In this document: positions 43,480 to 52,545 of the stretch, one piece after another
Numbering within the stretch: position 1 is the stretch's first letter
Layout: every line of letters starts with the position of its first letter
DNA from: Chryseobacterium salivictor
Lineage (GTDB): Bacteria; Bacteroidota; Bacteroidia; Flavobacteriales; Weeksellaceae
Assembly: GCF_004359195.1 (NCBI RefSeq)
Contig: NZ_CP037954.1
Coordinates: 2,790,001-2,854,000, forward strand
Length of the DNA: 64,000 bases
Reading direction: 5' to 3'
The notes under the pieces: generated by a model
Databases searched by the model: none
Told to the model about the DNA's origin: nothing
Seen by the model: only the letters and a program-made list of their open reading frames with translations
Translations under genes and position numbers: made by a program

Positions 43480-44570
43480 AGTATACCTTTGGTACTTGGG
43501 ATGGAAAAATTGTTTTGATCCTGCTTTACGGCATCGCGTAAAACTTTGGCAAAAGCTTTGAAAATAGATTCAATTTTGTGGTGTTCATTCTCGCCCTCAC
43601 ACTGAATATTGAGATTGCATTTTCCGGTATCCGTAAATGATTTGAAAAAGTGATAAAATAATTCCGTCGGAACATCGCCAATTTTTTCTCTTTTAAAATC
43701 TACATTCCAAACGAGCCAGTTTCTACCTCCGAAATCCAGTGCAATCTGCGCCAAACAATCGTCCATCGGCAAAGCAAACGCGTATCTTTCTATTCCTTTT
43801 TTGGATCCCAAAGCCTGTTCAAAACAGGTTCCCAGAACCAAAGCCGTATCTTCGATGGTGTGATGTTCATCGACCTGCAGATCGCCATTGACCAAAATTT
43901 CCAAATCAAAATTTCCGTGTTTGGAGATCTGTTCCAACATGTGATCAAAGAACGCCAAACCTGTATTAATATTCGATTTTCCGCTTCCATCCAGATTCAG
44001 TTCGATGGTAATTTCGGTTTCTTTTGTTTTTCGGCTGATCTTTGCTTTGCGCGGAATCTGTTTTAAATATTGATAAATTTCATCCCAGCTTTCCGTGGTC
44101 AAAGTGGCGTCTTCCAAATTTTCCTTTCCAATAAAAATAGATTGTGTGCCTAAATTTTTCGCCAGTTCTACATCCGTTTTTCGGTCGCCAATGACGAAAG
44201 AGTTTTTCAGATCGTAATTTCCGTAAATGTATTTCTGCAGTAATCCGGTTCGCGGTTTTCTGTTGGGCGAATTTTCTGTTTCAAAACTGTTGTCAATAAG
44301 GAGATCAGCAAAAACAATATTTTCATTGGCTAAAATGGTCAGCATTTTCTCCTGAGGAATTCTGAAATCTTCTTCAGGAAAAGAATCCGTTCCCAAACCG
44401 TCCTGATTGGTCACCATGACCAATTCATAGTCGAGTTCGTTGACAATTTTGGCTAAATTCTGAATCACTTTCGGATAAAATTCCAGTTTTTCTAAAGAAT
44501 CTACCTGTAAATTTATCGGCGGTTCTATAATTAAAGTTCCGTCACGGTCGATGAATAATACTTTTTTCAT
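43476..44570 (-). CDS. hisB: Histidinol-phosphatase / imidazoleglycerol-phosphate dehydratase
   Basis: A 364-residue bifunctional enzyme. The N-terminal HAD phosphatase (about 1-165) has Asp8 and Asp10 in FIDRDGTL, then VMVTNQDG and [11 protein letters not shown]. The C-terminal dehydratase (about 170-364) has the manganese-binding [24 protein letters not shown] and [12 protein letters not shown] motifs. The fused form is known from enterobacteria and Bacteroidetes. It lies 3 bases after hisC and overlaps hisH. Confidence 0.97.
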   Translation of the reverse strand: MKKVLFIDRDGTLIIEPPINLQVDSLEKLEFYPKVIQNLAKIVNELDYELVMVTNQDGLGTDSFPEEDFRIPQEKMLTILANENIVFADLLIDNSFETENSPNRKPRTGLLQKYIYGNYDLKNSFVIGDRKTDVELAKNLGTQSIFIGKENLEDATLTTESWDEIYQYLKQIPRKAKISRKTKETEITIELNLDGSGKSNINTGLAFFDHMLEQISKHGNFDLEILVNGDLQVDEHHTIEDTALVLGTCFEQALGSKKGIERYAFALPMDDCLAQIALDFGGRNWLVWNVDFKREKIGDVPTELFYHFFKSFTDTGKCNLNIQCEGENEHHKIESIFKAFAKVLRDAVKQDQNNFSIPSTKGIL

Positions 44571-44573
44571 GAT

Positions 44574-45596
44574 TTATATTTCTGATAATACGTTTAAAAC
44601 TTTTAAATTCTCTTCAGGTTTCCCGACACTCAGCCGGAGACAATTTTTTAACTGCGGGTGGCGAAGACTTGTATAAATATTGGCTTCATGTAATTTCTGA
44701 TAAACCTTTTCGGCATCTTTAAATTCCACCAGAAAAAAATTAGCATGTGACGGATATATTTTGACAACCTCTTTATTTTCTGCCAAACCTTTCTTCAATT
44801 TTTCTTTCTCTGCTAAAATGGTCTGAATGTTTTCAGCCTGTTCATCTTCTTTTTCCAATTGTTCCAAAGCCAGCCGCTGACTTTCTGAACTGATATTATA
44901 CGGAGGCTTAAACCGGTTAAAAAACGCAGCAATTTCTACCGATGAAATCCCAACTCCAATTCTTAATCCCGCCATTCCATAAGCTTTAGACAACGTTTTT
45001 AAAACAATTAAATTCGGATATTGATTCAGTAAACTGACTGTTGATTCCAGAGGCGAAAACTCGATATATGCTTCGTCCACAACCACGATTCCATTAAAAC
45101 TTTGAATAAAATACTCCAAATCATCAACCGAATTTCCTGTCGGATTATTGGGCGAACACAGGAACAAAATTTTAGCCTGAGTTTTTGAAATAGCATTTTC
45201 AAACTCCTTTTTATCCAACTGAAATTCTGAATTCAGCTGCAGTTTTTCAACTTGCACATTATTCATTTTCGCATAAATTTCGTACATGACAAAACTGGGA
45301 TTGAAAACCATTACCGAATCTTTCCCCGGATCACAAAATACTCTCATGATCAAATCGATCAGTTCATCACTTCCGTTTCCCAAAAACAAATTTCCGGTTT
45401 CAACCTTATTGATTTCCGCCAGTTTTTGTTTTAACCGAACATTTTCAGCATCCGGATAGCGGTTGAAATTTCCGAAAGGATTTTCGTTGGCATCCAGTAA
45501 AATGAACTGGTTTTTGTTTTCAACCGGTCGCGAAGTCGAGTAGGATTTCATTCCCACCAAATGCGGTCTGATTGTCTTTTCTAAATTAAATTCCAT
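44574..45596 (-). CDS. hisC: Histidinol-phosphate aminotransferase
   Basis: A 340-residue fold type I PLP enzyme. LDANENPFGNFNRYPD marks the N-terminus, NGSDELIDLIMRVF binds the cofactor phosphate, and CSPNNPTGN and VVDEAYIEFS follow. The Schiff-base lysine is in LKTLSKAYGMAGLRIG (near residue 208), and SLRHPQLKNCLRLSVG closes the protein. The start overlaps hisD by 11 bases. Confidence 0.96.
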   Translation of the reverse strand: MEFNLEKTIRPHLVGMKSYSTSRPVENKNQFILLDANENPFGNFNRYPDAENVRLKQKLAEINKVETGNLFLGNGSDELIDLIMRVFCDPGKDSVMVFNPSFVMYEIYAKMNNVQVEKLQLNSEFQLDKKEFENAISKTQAKILFLCSPNNPTGNSVDDLEYFIQSFNGIVVVDEAYIEFSPLESTVSLLNQYPNLIVLKTLSKAYGMAGLRIGVGISSVEIAAFFNRFKPPYNISSESQRLALEQLEKEDEQAENIQTILAEKEKLKKGLAENKEVVKIYPSHANFFLVEFKDAEKVYQKLHEANIYTSLRHPQLKNCLRLSVGKPEENLKVLNVLSEI

Positions 45597-46881
45597 TTTC
45601 TAAAGATTTTAAGCGAAGTGAAACTGCATTTTTGTGGGCCATCAAACCTTCTGCGGCAGCCATAATTTCTATTGTTTTTCCAATATTCTGAATCCCGGTT
45701 TTTGATATTTCCTGGATGGTTATTTTCTTGACAAAACTGTCGAGCGAAACACCGCTGTAATTCCTGGCAAAACCGTTGGTCGGCAAAGTGTGATTGGTTC
45801 CGCTGGCATAATCTCCGGCAGATTCCGGCGTATAATTTCCGAGGAAAACAGAACCGGCACTGGTGATTTTTGAAACAGAATTTCTGGGATTGTCAACCGC
45901 TAAAATTAAATGCTCCGGAGCATAAAAGTTACTCATTTCAATGGATTTATCAAGATTTTCCATTAAGATAAAAGAGCTTTTTTCCAAGGCAGATTTTGCG
46001 ATTTCGTTTCGCGGAAGATCGGATAACTGTTTTTTAATTTCCTTTAAAGTTTCATTAAAAACAGTTTCATCTGTCGCAATAAAAATCACCTGAGAATCGG
46101 TGCCGTGTTCGGCTTGTGACAATAGATCTGCCGCGCAAAATTCCGGATTTGCAGTTTGATCGGCAATCACCAGAACCTCACTGGGACCCGCCGGCAAATC
46201 GATTGCCACATTATATTCCATGGCCAATTGTTTCGCCTGCGTAACATACTGATTTCCGGGACCGAAAATTTTATCTGCTTTAGAAATACTTTCTGTTCCA
46301 AAAGTTAAAGCTGCGATCGCCTGGGCACCGCCAACTTTAAATATTTTGGAAATTCCACACAGATTTGCCGTGTACAAAATCGCGGGATTGACCGAACCGT
46401 CGTTTTGCGGTGGCGTACACAAAATAATTTCTTTACAACCCGCAATCTGAGCCGGAATGGCCAACATTAAAACGGTAGAAAAAAGCGGCGCCGTTCCGCC
46501 CGGAATGTACAACCCCACTTTTTCAATCGCTCTGGATTCGCGCCAACAGACGACGCCTTCTGTGGTTTCAATTTCATCGGATTTCTCTTTCTGAGCAAAG
46601 TGAAATTGGTAAATATTCTCCTTTGCCTGAGAAACCGCCTCTTTTAATTCCGGTGAAACCTGATTAATTGCCAATTCTATTTCCTCTTTCGCAACCAATA
46701 AATTATCGATGTTTACCCGATCGAATTTTTCCGAGAATTTTTTTAATGCTGAATCACCTTCATTTCTAACTTCAATGAAAATTTCCTGAACGGTATTTCT
46801 CAAATTAGTTTTTTCAAGAACCGGCCTCTGTAAAAGAGTTTCCCAGGTATTCTGCGCTGGATATTTAATAATATTTTTCAT
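45586..46881 (-). CDS. hisD: Histidinol dehydrogenase
   Basis: A 431-residue zinc enzyme that oxidises histidinol to histidine in two NAD-linked steps. GLYIPGGTAPLFSTVLM, KVGGAQAIAALTFG, DKIFGPGNQYVTQAK and DLPAGPSEVLVIAD are the family signature; SQAEHGTDSQ and TPESAGDYASGTNHTLPT carry active-site and zinc residues. The length is normal. It follows hisG after 47 bases. Confidence 0.97.
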   Translation of the reverse strand: MKNIIKYPAQNTWETLLQRPVLEKTNLRNTVQEIFIEVRNEGDSALKKFSEKFDRVNIDNLLVAKEEIELAINQVSPELKEAVSQAKENIYQFHFAQKEKSDEIETTEGVVCWRESRAIEKVGLYIPGGTAPLFSTVLMLAIPAQIAGCKEIILCTPPQNDGSVNPAILYTANLCGISKIFKVGGAQAIAALTFGTESISKADKIFGPGNQYVTQAKQLAMEYNVAIDLPAGPSEVLVIADQTANPEFCAADLLSQAEHGTDSQVIFIATDETVFNETLKEIKKQLSDLPRNEIAKSALEKSSFILMENLDKSIEMSNFYAPEHLILAVDNPRNSVSKITSAGSVFLGNYTPESAGDYASGTNHTLPTNGFARNYSGVSLDSFVKKITIQEISKTGIQNIGKTIEIMAAAEGLMAHKNAVSLRLKSLENGI

Positions 46882-46928
46882 ATCTAATCATCTAATGTCT
46901 AATATCTAATCGTCTCCTTTCTAATTTT

Positions 46929-47786
46929 TCACAAAACCATTTTTTCGATTGGGATGACCAGAATTCCTTCGGCTCCACATTTTTTTAATTCATCGATAAT
47001 TTTCCAGAATTCATTTTCGCGAACTACCGAGTGAATACTGCTCCATCCAGATGCCGCCAGCGGCAAAACGGTTGGAGATTTCATTCCGGGTAAAATTTCA
47101 ATAATTCTGTCAATAGCATCGTTCGGGGCATTCAGCAAAATGTATTTATTTTCCCGCGAATTGATAACCGCCTGAATTCGGAACAGGAAAGATTCCAATA
47201 TAACGGAAATATCTTCGGGAAGATTTTGACTGGAAATCAAAACGGCTTCACTCTTTAAAACCTGCTCCACTTCTTTCAAACCATTGTGCAAAAGTGTACT
47301 TCCGGAACTCACCAAATCCGCTATCGTGTCTGCTAAACCAATACTTGGCGCAATTTCAACACTTCCTGAAATCTCAACAATTTCTGCCTCAATATTATTT
47401 TTTTCGAAATAATTTTTAACAATGTTTGGATAAGAAGTCGCGATTTTCTTTTGGTTGAAAAAGCTGAGATCAGAATAGTCCTGCTCTTTTGGAATAGCCA
47501 ATGACAACCGGCAGTTGGCAAAACCCAGCTTTCTCACTACCTCTACATTTTTGCCTTGTTCTAGCACTTCATTTTCCCCAATGATCCCGATATCGACGAT
47601 GCCCTGTTCTACATATTTTGGAATATCATCATCGCGGAGGAAAAGAATTTCCAGCGGAAAATTAGTAGCTGAGTTTTTGAGTTTGCTTTTAAAATCCGGG
47701 ATTTTTATACCGCATTCTTTTAATAGTTCAAGAGATTTTTCGCTTAACCGTCCGGTTTTCTGGATGGCGATCTTTAATTTGTTCAT
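46929..47786 (-). CDS. hisG: ATP phosphoribosyltransferase, long form
   Basis: The 285-residue first enzyme of histidine synthesis, in the long form with a C-terminal regulatory ACT-like domain (about 210-285). It needs no HisZ. IAIQKTGRLSEKSLELL, ARYPN-equivalent ATSYPNIVKNYF, and GLADTIADLVSSGSTLLHNGL are diagnostic. The regulatory domain allows feedback inhibition by histidine. The gene is preceded by a leader peptide and attenuator, so both transcript level and enzyme activity are probably histidine-controlled. Confidence 0.96.
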   Translation of the reverse strand: MNKLKIAIQKTGRLSEKSLELLKECGIKIPDFKSKLKNSATNFPLEILFLRDDDIPKYVEQGIVDIGIIGENEVLEQGKNVEVVRKLGFANCRLSLAIPKEQDYSDLSFFNQKKIATSYPNIVKNYFEKNNIEAEIVEISGSVEIAPSIGLADTIADLVSSGSTLLHNGLKEVEQVLKSEAVLISSQNLPEDISVILESFLFRIQAVINSRENKYILLNAPNDAIDRIIEILPGMKSPTVLPLAASGWSSIHSVVRENEFWKIIDELKKCGAEGILVIPIEKMVL

Positions 47787-47832
47787 CTTCAGTTTTGGGA
47801 TTGGGTCTGAACAAATGTCTTAATTTTTTAAA

Positions 47833-47862
47833 CAAAAAAAACCGTCTTTGCTCAGACGGTTT
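47833..47862 (-). terminator. His operon attenuator
   Basis: On the minus strand AAACCGTCT, a 6-base loop and AGACGGTTT are followed by a T run. It stands between the his leader peptide and hisG, so it is an intrinsic terminator inside the operon's leader. AGACG just after the leader peptide stop can pair with CGTCT of the 5' arm, giving an antiterminator. Confidence 0.85.
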
Positions 47863-47906
47863 ATTATTATTTTAGCCACTTTGGACCACATTAAATCAAC
47901 TCGTCT

Positions 47907-47951
47907 TTAGATGAGATGATAATGATGGAATAAAGCGGTTGTATTTTTCAT
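47907..47951 (-). CDS. hisL: Histidine operon leader peptide
   Basis: A 14-codon frame, MKNTTALFHHYHLI, with three His codons (CAT CAT TAT CAT) close to its stop. The stop codon lies in the loop of a hairpin (CTCATC...GACGAG) that masks the AGACG segment. A promoter starts transcription about 12 bases upstream, and a T-run terminator follows before hisG. Ribosome stalling at the His codons would free AGACG to pair with the terminator's 5' arm and allow read-through. This is the classical attenuation layout; I infer it wholly from sequence. Confidence 0.85.
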   Translation of the reverse strand: MKNTTALFHHYHLI

Positions 47952-47966
47952 GTTATTTTAACTGTG

Positions 47967-47998
47967 CAAATATAGCTGATAAATTTCCGAATGTGCAA
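47967..47998 (-). promoter_or_regulatory. Promoter of the his operon
   Basis: On the minus strand TTG (complement of 47996-47998), a 21-base spacer and a perfect TATATTTG (complement of 47967-47974). Confidence 0.75.
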
Positions 47999-48057
47999 GA
48001 TATATTTTTTATAAAAACATAAACACCTGATAAACAGATACTAAATTTGATAATAAT

Positions 48058-48486
48058 TTATTTCTTCAACTTATTATAAAAATTTTGAAGGGTTTTTAAT
48101 TCGACTTCATTTTCCACCAATTTCTTCTTTAACTTATCGATATCAAGATGGAGTTCCGATATTTTTTCTTTAAACTTTTCCTTTTCTGCATCTGATTTAG
48201 CCTGCATTAATTTCTCATTCGCGTCTGTTTTCTTTTGCAGCAATAATTTCAACCTGGTTTCATATTTTGCTTTTTTACTGAAGTTCAGTTCGAACTGTTC
48301 GTCCATCTGTTTTATTTTATCTTTAGTACTCTTGTCCGCACTGCTCTGCATTTCGTTCAGAGCGCTGTTATAACCGGCATTGGAAACCAGTTCTTTGGTT
48401 TGCGTTTGTTCGAATCTTTGTTTCTCATCCTGCGAATACAGGAACGTGGACACTATAAAAAAAGCAAATAGTAAAATATTTTTCAT
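48058..48486 (-). CDS. Secreted coiled-coil hypothetical protein
   Basis: A 142-residue protein with a signal peptide (1-18, ending FLYSQ) and an almost wholly helical, Lys/Glu-rich body; residues about 50-140 form a probable coiled coil (KISELHLDIDKLKKKLVENE). I do not recognise it. It is likely periplasmic. It lies at the end of the glycosyltransferase cluster on the same strand, 53 bases after the GT4 gene. Confidence 0.6.
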   Translation of the reverse strand: MKNILLFAFFIVSTFLYSQDEKQRFEQTQTKELVSNAGYNSALNEMQSSADKSTKDKIKQMDEQFELNFSKKAKYETRLKLLLQKKTDANEKLMQAKSDAEKEKFKEKISELHLDIDKLKKKLVENEVELKTLQNFYNKLKK

Positions 48487-48539
48487 CCTGTTTTGTTGAT
48501 TGTAAAATAATTTCTGTTTTGAATACTTCTTTTGGTTAC

Positions 48540-49637
48540 CTAAAGAATCTGCCGGTAAACACTCATCAAATCCTGCGCAATATTTTCATCATTAAATTTT
48601 TGAACGAATACCAAACTTTTTTCTGCCCGACGTTTTCTTTCGGATTCGTTATTCCAGAGAAACAGAATTTTTGCTTTGATATCTTCAACATCATGAGGGT
48701 TAATATAAACTGAATCTTTTCCTCCAGCTTCCGGAAGACAACTTACATTACTTGTAATAACCGGTGTTTCAGAGAAAAGAGCTTCGATCACAGGAATCCC
48801 GAAACCTTCAAAAAAACTGGAATAAACGAAAATATCTGCGAGTTTAAAAATTGCCGCAAGTTCTTCCATTGAAACATTTTCCAGAAAGATAATCTGGCTC
48901 TTCAATTGATGCTTGAGGATATACTTTTCTATTTTCTTAAAGTATTTCGTTTTCTTACCGACGACGACCAAAGGAATTTTTGTTCCGTTAACCGCTTTCA
49001 CCACATTTAGTAAATTTTTACGTTCTTCGATGGTTCCAACATTCAGGATGAATCTTTCAGGTAAAAGATATTTTTCCTTAACTGAAATTAAAAATTCTTC
49101 ACTTTGATTTTCCTTGAAAGCGTGATGACAACCTTGGTAAACAACTCGGATTTTTTCTTCCGGAACTTTTAAGAATTTAATAATATCTCTTTTCGTCTGT
49201 TCAGAAATGGCAATAATAACATCCGCCTGAACGGAGGCTCTTTTAAATTTCCAGAAATGAATCATCCGGTCGAAAAAAGAATAATACTGCGGATATCTCA
49301 TGAAAATCAAATCATGAATGGTGACTATTTTTTTAATCGGTTGATCCGTCCATTTTAAAGGCAGTTCACCGGAAAGGCCGTGGAAAATACCGGCGTTTGT
49401 TTTTTGCGCGTCTATTCCCATTTTAAATTGCCGCGACATCGTTCCTTTGGAAGTTTCGACAAAAAAAACATTGGGTAAATTTAAAATATCTTTTCCTTTC
49501 TCAGATTGATTTTCATTGAAAAGAACATAGTCATTTTCAGGAAAAGAGGTCGCCAAAATCCTTACCAAATCGCGGGAATAGTTTCCTAAACCCGAACTGT
49601 TATTAAAGAAACGTTTCCCGTCAAAAGCAATTTTCAT
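48540..49637 (-). CDS. Glycosyltransferase family 4 protein
   Basis: A 365-residue GT-B retaining glycosyltransferase. MKIAFDGKRFFNNSSGLGNY is the acceptor-side N-terminus, RFILNVGTIEERKNLLNVVK begins the donor-side domain, and SSFFEGFGIPVIEALFSETP holds the E-x7-E catalytic motif. It would add a sugar from an NDP-sugar to a cell-surface glycan precursor. I chose the ATG at 49637, which overlaps the deacetylase stop as ATGA; the frame extends 21 codons upstream into that gene. Confidence 0.9.
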   Translation of the reverse strand: MKIAFDGKRFFNNSSGLGNYSRDLVRILATSFPENDYVLFNENQSEKGKDILNLPNVFFVETSKGTMSRQFKMGIDAQKTNAGIFHGLSGELPLKWTDQPIKKIVTIHDLIFMRYPQYYSFFDRMIHFWKFKRASVQADVIIAISEQTKRDIIKFLKVPEEKIRVVYQGCHHAFKENQSEEFLISVKEKYLLPERFILNVGTIEERKNLLNVVKAVNGTKIPLVVVGKKTKYFKKIEKYILKHQLKSQIIFLENVSMEELAAIFKLADIFVYSSFFEGFGIPVIEALFSETPVITSNVSCLPEAGGKDSVYINPHDVEDIKAKILFLWNNESERKRRAEKSLVFVQKFNDENIAQDLMSVYRQIL

Positions 49638-50410
49638 GATGAAATATTTTTTTGAAATTCCTGAAAAGTTCCGAACTGACAGCCGGAATTCTTTAGCCAA
49701 AATAGAAACTGATCAAACCTTTCGATCATTTCTTTTCCTGAATTTTTGGTTGCAAATCCGGGAAGTTTAAATTTCCCGTCTTTAATTTCTGCAAACTCCC
49801 AAGGATGAAAATAAATATTCAGATAGTTGTCTTTTTTCAAAACATCTTTCGCCAGTTTTTTATAGAAACTTAAAGGGAAATTATGGAAACTCAGCCAAAA
49901 TAACGGAATCCTGAAATTCGGAGAAACAGAAGCCGGAATCTGTAGAACGTCGCTTTCTTTAAAATAGGTTCGCGATACTTTTAAATTATTGTATCTTCCG
50001 GGAAGAAAGGTCGGGTTGACCGATGAATTGTAGGAATAACCGGCTTTTTCAACTTCTTTTTCATCCACTTTCATCATTCTCGGCATTCGAAGTCCGGTAA
50101 TCTCGGTATTAAAAAGTTCCATTAATCTTTCACGGGATTTTTTCAGATCTTCAATTTCAAATTTTGAATGAAACCAAGTATGAGAAGCCAATTCGTGACC
50201 TTCTTCTAAAAGCTGCTTTATTAAATCTTTATTATTTTCCGCAAAAACAACCGTTGAAAAAAAAGTAGCTTTCGCGCCATATTTTTTCAGAAGTTCCAAT
50301 ATATTCTGTAGTCCTTTTCTCGAAATTGAAAGCTGTTCCTCAAAGGAAATATCGCCTTTATACTCAAACGGCATATCAAATTCTTCAATATCAAAACTGA
50401 GTAAAACCAT
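49634..50410 (-). CDS. Polysaccharide deacetylase-family protein
   Basis: A 258-residue NodB-homology (CE4-like) protein. LLSFDIEEFDMPFEYKGD holds the catalytic Asp pair, KATFFSTVVFAE and GHELASHTWFHSKF the metal-binding His pair (HxxxH), and NIYFHPWEF the C-terminal histidine. No signal peptide is visible, so it is cytoplasmic and may act on a lipid-linked glycan or sugar. It overlaps the GT4 gene by four bases and follows the GT2 gene by two. Confidence 0.9.
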   Translation of the reverse strand: MVLLSFDIEEFDMPFEYKGDISFEEQLSISRKGLQNILELLKKYGAKATFFSTVVFAENNKDLIKQLLEEGHELASHTWFHSKFEIEDLKKSRERLMELFNTEITGLRMPRMMKVDEKEVEKAGYSYNSSVNPTFLPGRYNNLKVSRTYFKESDVLQIPASVSPNFRIPLFWLSFHNFPLSFYKKLAKDVLKKDNYLNIYFHPWEFAEIKDGKFKLPGFATKNSGKEMIERFDQFLFWLKNSGCQFGTFQEFQKNISS

Positions 50411-50412
50411 TG

Positions 50413-51342
50413 TTAAAAATTTTTGGAACGGATGATATAATTCGGTCTTTCTTTTACCTGTTTGAAGATTTTGCCCAGATAAATGCCGATGATTCCCATA
50501 ATGATTAACTGTAAACCGCCAAAAAAGACAACGGTCATAATCAAAGAAGCCCAGCCGGAAATTTCAGTTTTCGTAATAAAAGAATGAACCACATAAATTC
50601 CGTATCCGAAAATAGAAAAAACAGAGAAAATGAATCCAAGATACGCCGCCAAATACAATGGTTTCACACTAAATGCTGTAATTCCTGTAAAAGCAAACTT
50701 CATCATTTTTTTAAGATCATAACTGCTTTCACCAAACGTCCGCTCACCTGCGGTAAAACGAATTCCGGCTCGCCTGAAACCCATCCAGTTCGATAATCCC
50801 CGGAGAAAAATATCCGCTTCATTCATATTCCGCACAACACCGACCACCGAAGCATCCATTAATCGAAAGTCAGAACCGCCCCCTTCAGAAAGATTAACAT
50901 CGGATATTGCGGATAAAAACTTATAATAGATCGTAGACGTTTTTCTTTTAAAAGCAGAAATTTGTTTAGGATAAGTTCGTATCGTGTAAATGATATCAAA
51001 TCCTTCTTCCCATTTTTTTATCATGTCGGGAATGAGTTCCGGCGGATGTTGCAAATCGGCATCCATTGATATTACAGCGTTTCCGGTAGAGAGATCCATT
51101 CCAGCTTTTACGGCGGGTTGATGTCCGAAGTTCCGGGAAAATTCAATAAACTTTACTTCTTCAAAATTCCTGGCCAGTTGTTCGAGTTTTGCCTGAGTCT
51201 GGTCGCGGCTTCCATCATTTACAAAGATGATTTCGAAAGTGTAATTTTTAAGTTTAGCAAAAACTTCTTTGACTCTTTGATGAATCAAGACGACATTATC
51301 TTCTTCGTTATGAGCGGGAATGACGATGGAAATCTTCTTCAC
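50413..51342 (-). CDS. Glycosyltransferase family 2, polyprenyl-phosphate-type
   Basis: A 309-residue protein. The GT-A catalytic domain (1-225) begins ISIVIPAHNEEDNVVLIHQR, with FVNDGSRDQT and the metal-binding SMDADLQHPPELI. Two C-terminal membrane helices (about 232-254 and 266-292) place it in the GtrB/DPM-like group, which loads a sugar onto a polyprenyl phosphate at the inner membrane. The lipid-linked sugar could serve the GT87-type protein next door. Confidence 0.92.
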   Translation of the reverse strand: MKKISIVIPAHNEEDNVVLIHQRVKEVFAKLKNYTFEIIFVNDGSRDQTQAKLEQLARNFEEVKFIEFSRNFGHQPAVKAGMDLSTGNAVISMDADLQHPPELIPDMIKKWEEGFDIIYTIRTYPKQISAFKRKTSTIYYKFLSAISDVNLSEGGGSDFRLMDASVVGVVRNMNEADIFLRGLSNWMGFRRAGIRFTAGERTFGESSYDLKKMMKFAFTGITAFSVKPLYLAAYLGFIFSVFSIFGYGIYVVHSFITKTEISGWASLIMTVVFFGGLQLIIMGIIGIYLGKIFKQVKERPNYIIRSKNF

Positions 51343-51355
51343 AGCTGAAATTTAA

Positions 51356-52525
51356 TTAATCTAATTGATAATCTTTTTCGAAATCTTTGGTCAGCAATTC
51401 GTAAATAATCCGGAACCAAACGATGCAACAAGGTAATGCTTTTAAGGAATATTTCATAATATAATTATCCTTAATGAATTGGGGGAATAAATCCGAAAAT
51501 GAAAAACAGGTTAAGATGATGACAAAGATTAATAAACCAATTATTAATAGTGATCTTTCTTTTTGCATGATGAACCAAATCATCACTCCCGCAACGGCGA
51601 TAATAAAAGTCGGCGATTCTGAACCGGAACTGAAGAGAACAATGAACAAAAGGGTCGATGCTAAAATCATCAACTGAAACGAAAGATTTTTATATTGTTT
51701 TATCCGTAAATAAGGCAGGGCGAAAACGGCCATTCCAGGAAGGAGAAAAACCAGATTGGAAATATCGGCATGTCCGGAAATCCGTCTGACGATTCCCATC
51801 AGAGAATAGTCCTGTCTGTTTCCTAAAACCTGATTCGCTGCATTTTTCTCTGACAGTGACTGAAACCAGTCTGCATAAGACTGAAGCCCAAAATGGGGAC
51901 TTGAAATCAACATCGGCAATATCAAAAATAAAATACCGAATCCTAAAAAAGATAAGATGAATTTCCATTTATTCTTAATAAAGAAGAAAGAAGAAAGCCC
52001 GGCAATTCCGTAGAGTTTGACAAAAAATCCTATTAAAATGGAAATCGCTGACTGGGTTTCTTTCCGTTCGTAAATATAAACCGCCGACAACATTAATAAA
52101 CCCGTCAAAGCAATATTAAACTGAAGACTCACCGCAGCAGTAATGAATTCCTGCAAACATAACCAGGCAAAAAATGCTTTTTTCGGATTAGAGAACGGCA
52201 GTTTATGAATGGCATAAACAAAAACGAAAGTATTGGCAATATTCCATAAGATAATTCCCAACCAATCCGGTAATATGGCGAAAGGCGCAATTAATAGGCT
52301 GAATAAAATACCGTAATGATTGGAATCAAAATGGACATCAGGATATAAAAGATAGATGTTTTTCTGTGCCAAAGTATTGGTAAAAACATTTTTGAAGATC
52401 ATGTAATTATTATACTTTTCCGGTCCGCCGCGGTATTTTGCGATGGCAGATAAAGCAGAAACAAGAAAATAAATCCCAAAAATATATTTGGGATTTGATA
52501 TGAATTTTAGGAATTTATCTTTCAA
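51356..52525 (-). CDS. GT87/DUF2029-type polytopic membrane glycosyltransferase
   Basis: A 389-residue protein with about 10-12 membrane helices. An early extracytoplasmic loop carries Asp/Glu residues (YLLYPDVHFDSNHYG, near 60-74), in the place where GT-C enzymes such as GT87 mannosyltransferases hold the catalytic acid. Such enzymes transfer sugars from polyprenyl-phosphate donors outside the membrane, which fits the adjacent GtrB-like gene. The family call is from overall pattern, not a full motif. Confidence 0.7.
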   Translation of the reverse strand: MKDKFLKFISNPKYIFGIYFLVSALSAIAKYRGGPEKYNNYMIFKNVFTNTLAQKNIYLLYPDVHFDSNHYGILFSLLIAPFAILPDWLGIILWNIANTFVFVYAIHKLPFSNPKKAFFAWLCLQEFITAAVSLQFNIALTGLLMLSAVYIYERKETQSAISILIGFFVKLYGIAGLSSFFFIKNKWKFILSFLGFGILFLILPMLISSPHFGLQSYADWFQSLSEKNAANQVLGNRQDYSLMGIVRRISGHADISNLVFLLPGMAVFALPYLRIKQYKNLSFQLMILASTLLFIVLFSSGSESPTFIIAVAGVMIWFIMQKERSLLIIGLLIFVIILTCFSFSDLFPQFIKDNYIMKYSLKALPCCIVWFRIIYELLTKDFEKDYQLD

Positions 52526-52545
52526 TTTTAAGCAGTATATAAAGT

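Noticed and set aside
48540-52525. Capsule or O-antigen biosynthesis island
   Set aside because: No Wzx, Wzy, Wzz or sugar-nucleotide genes are present; three glycosyltransferase-type genes and a deacetylase support only a small envelope-glycan operon.
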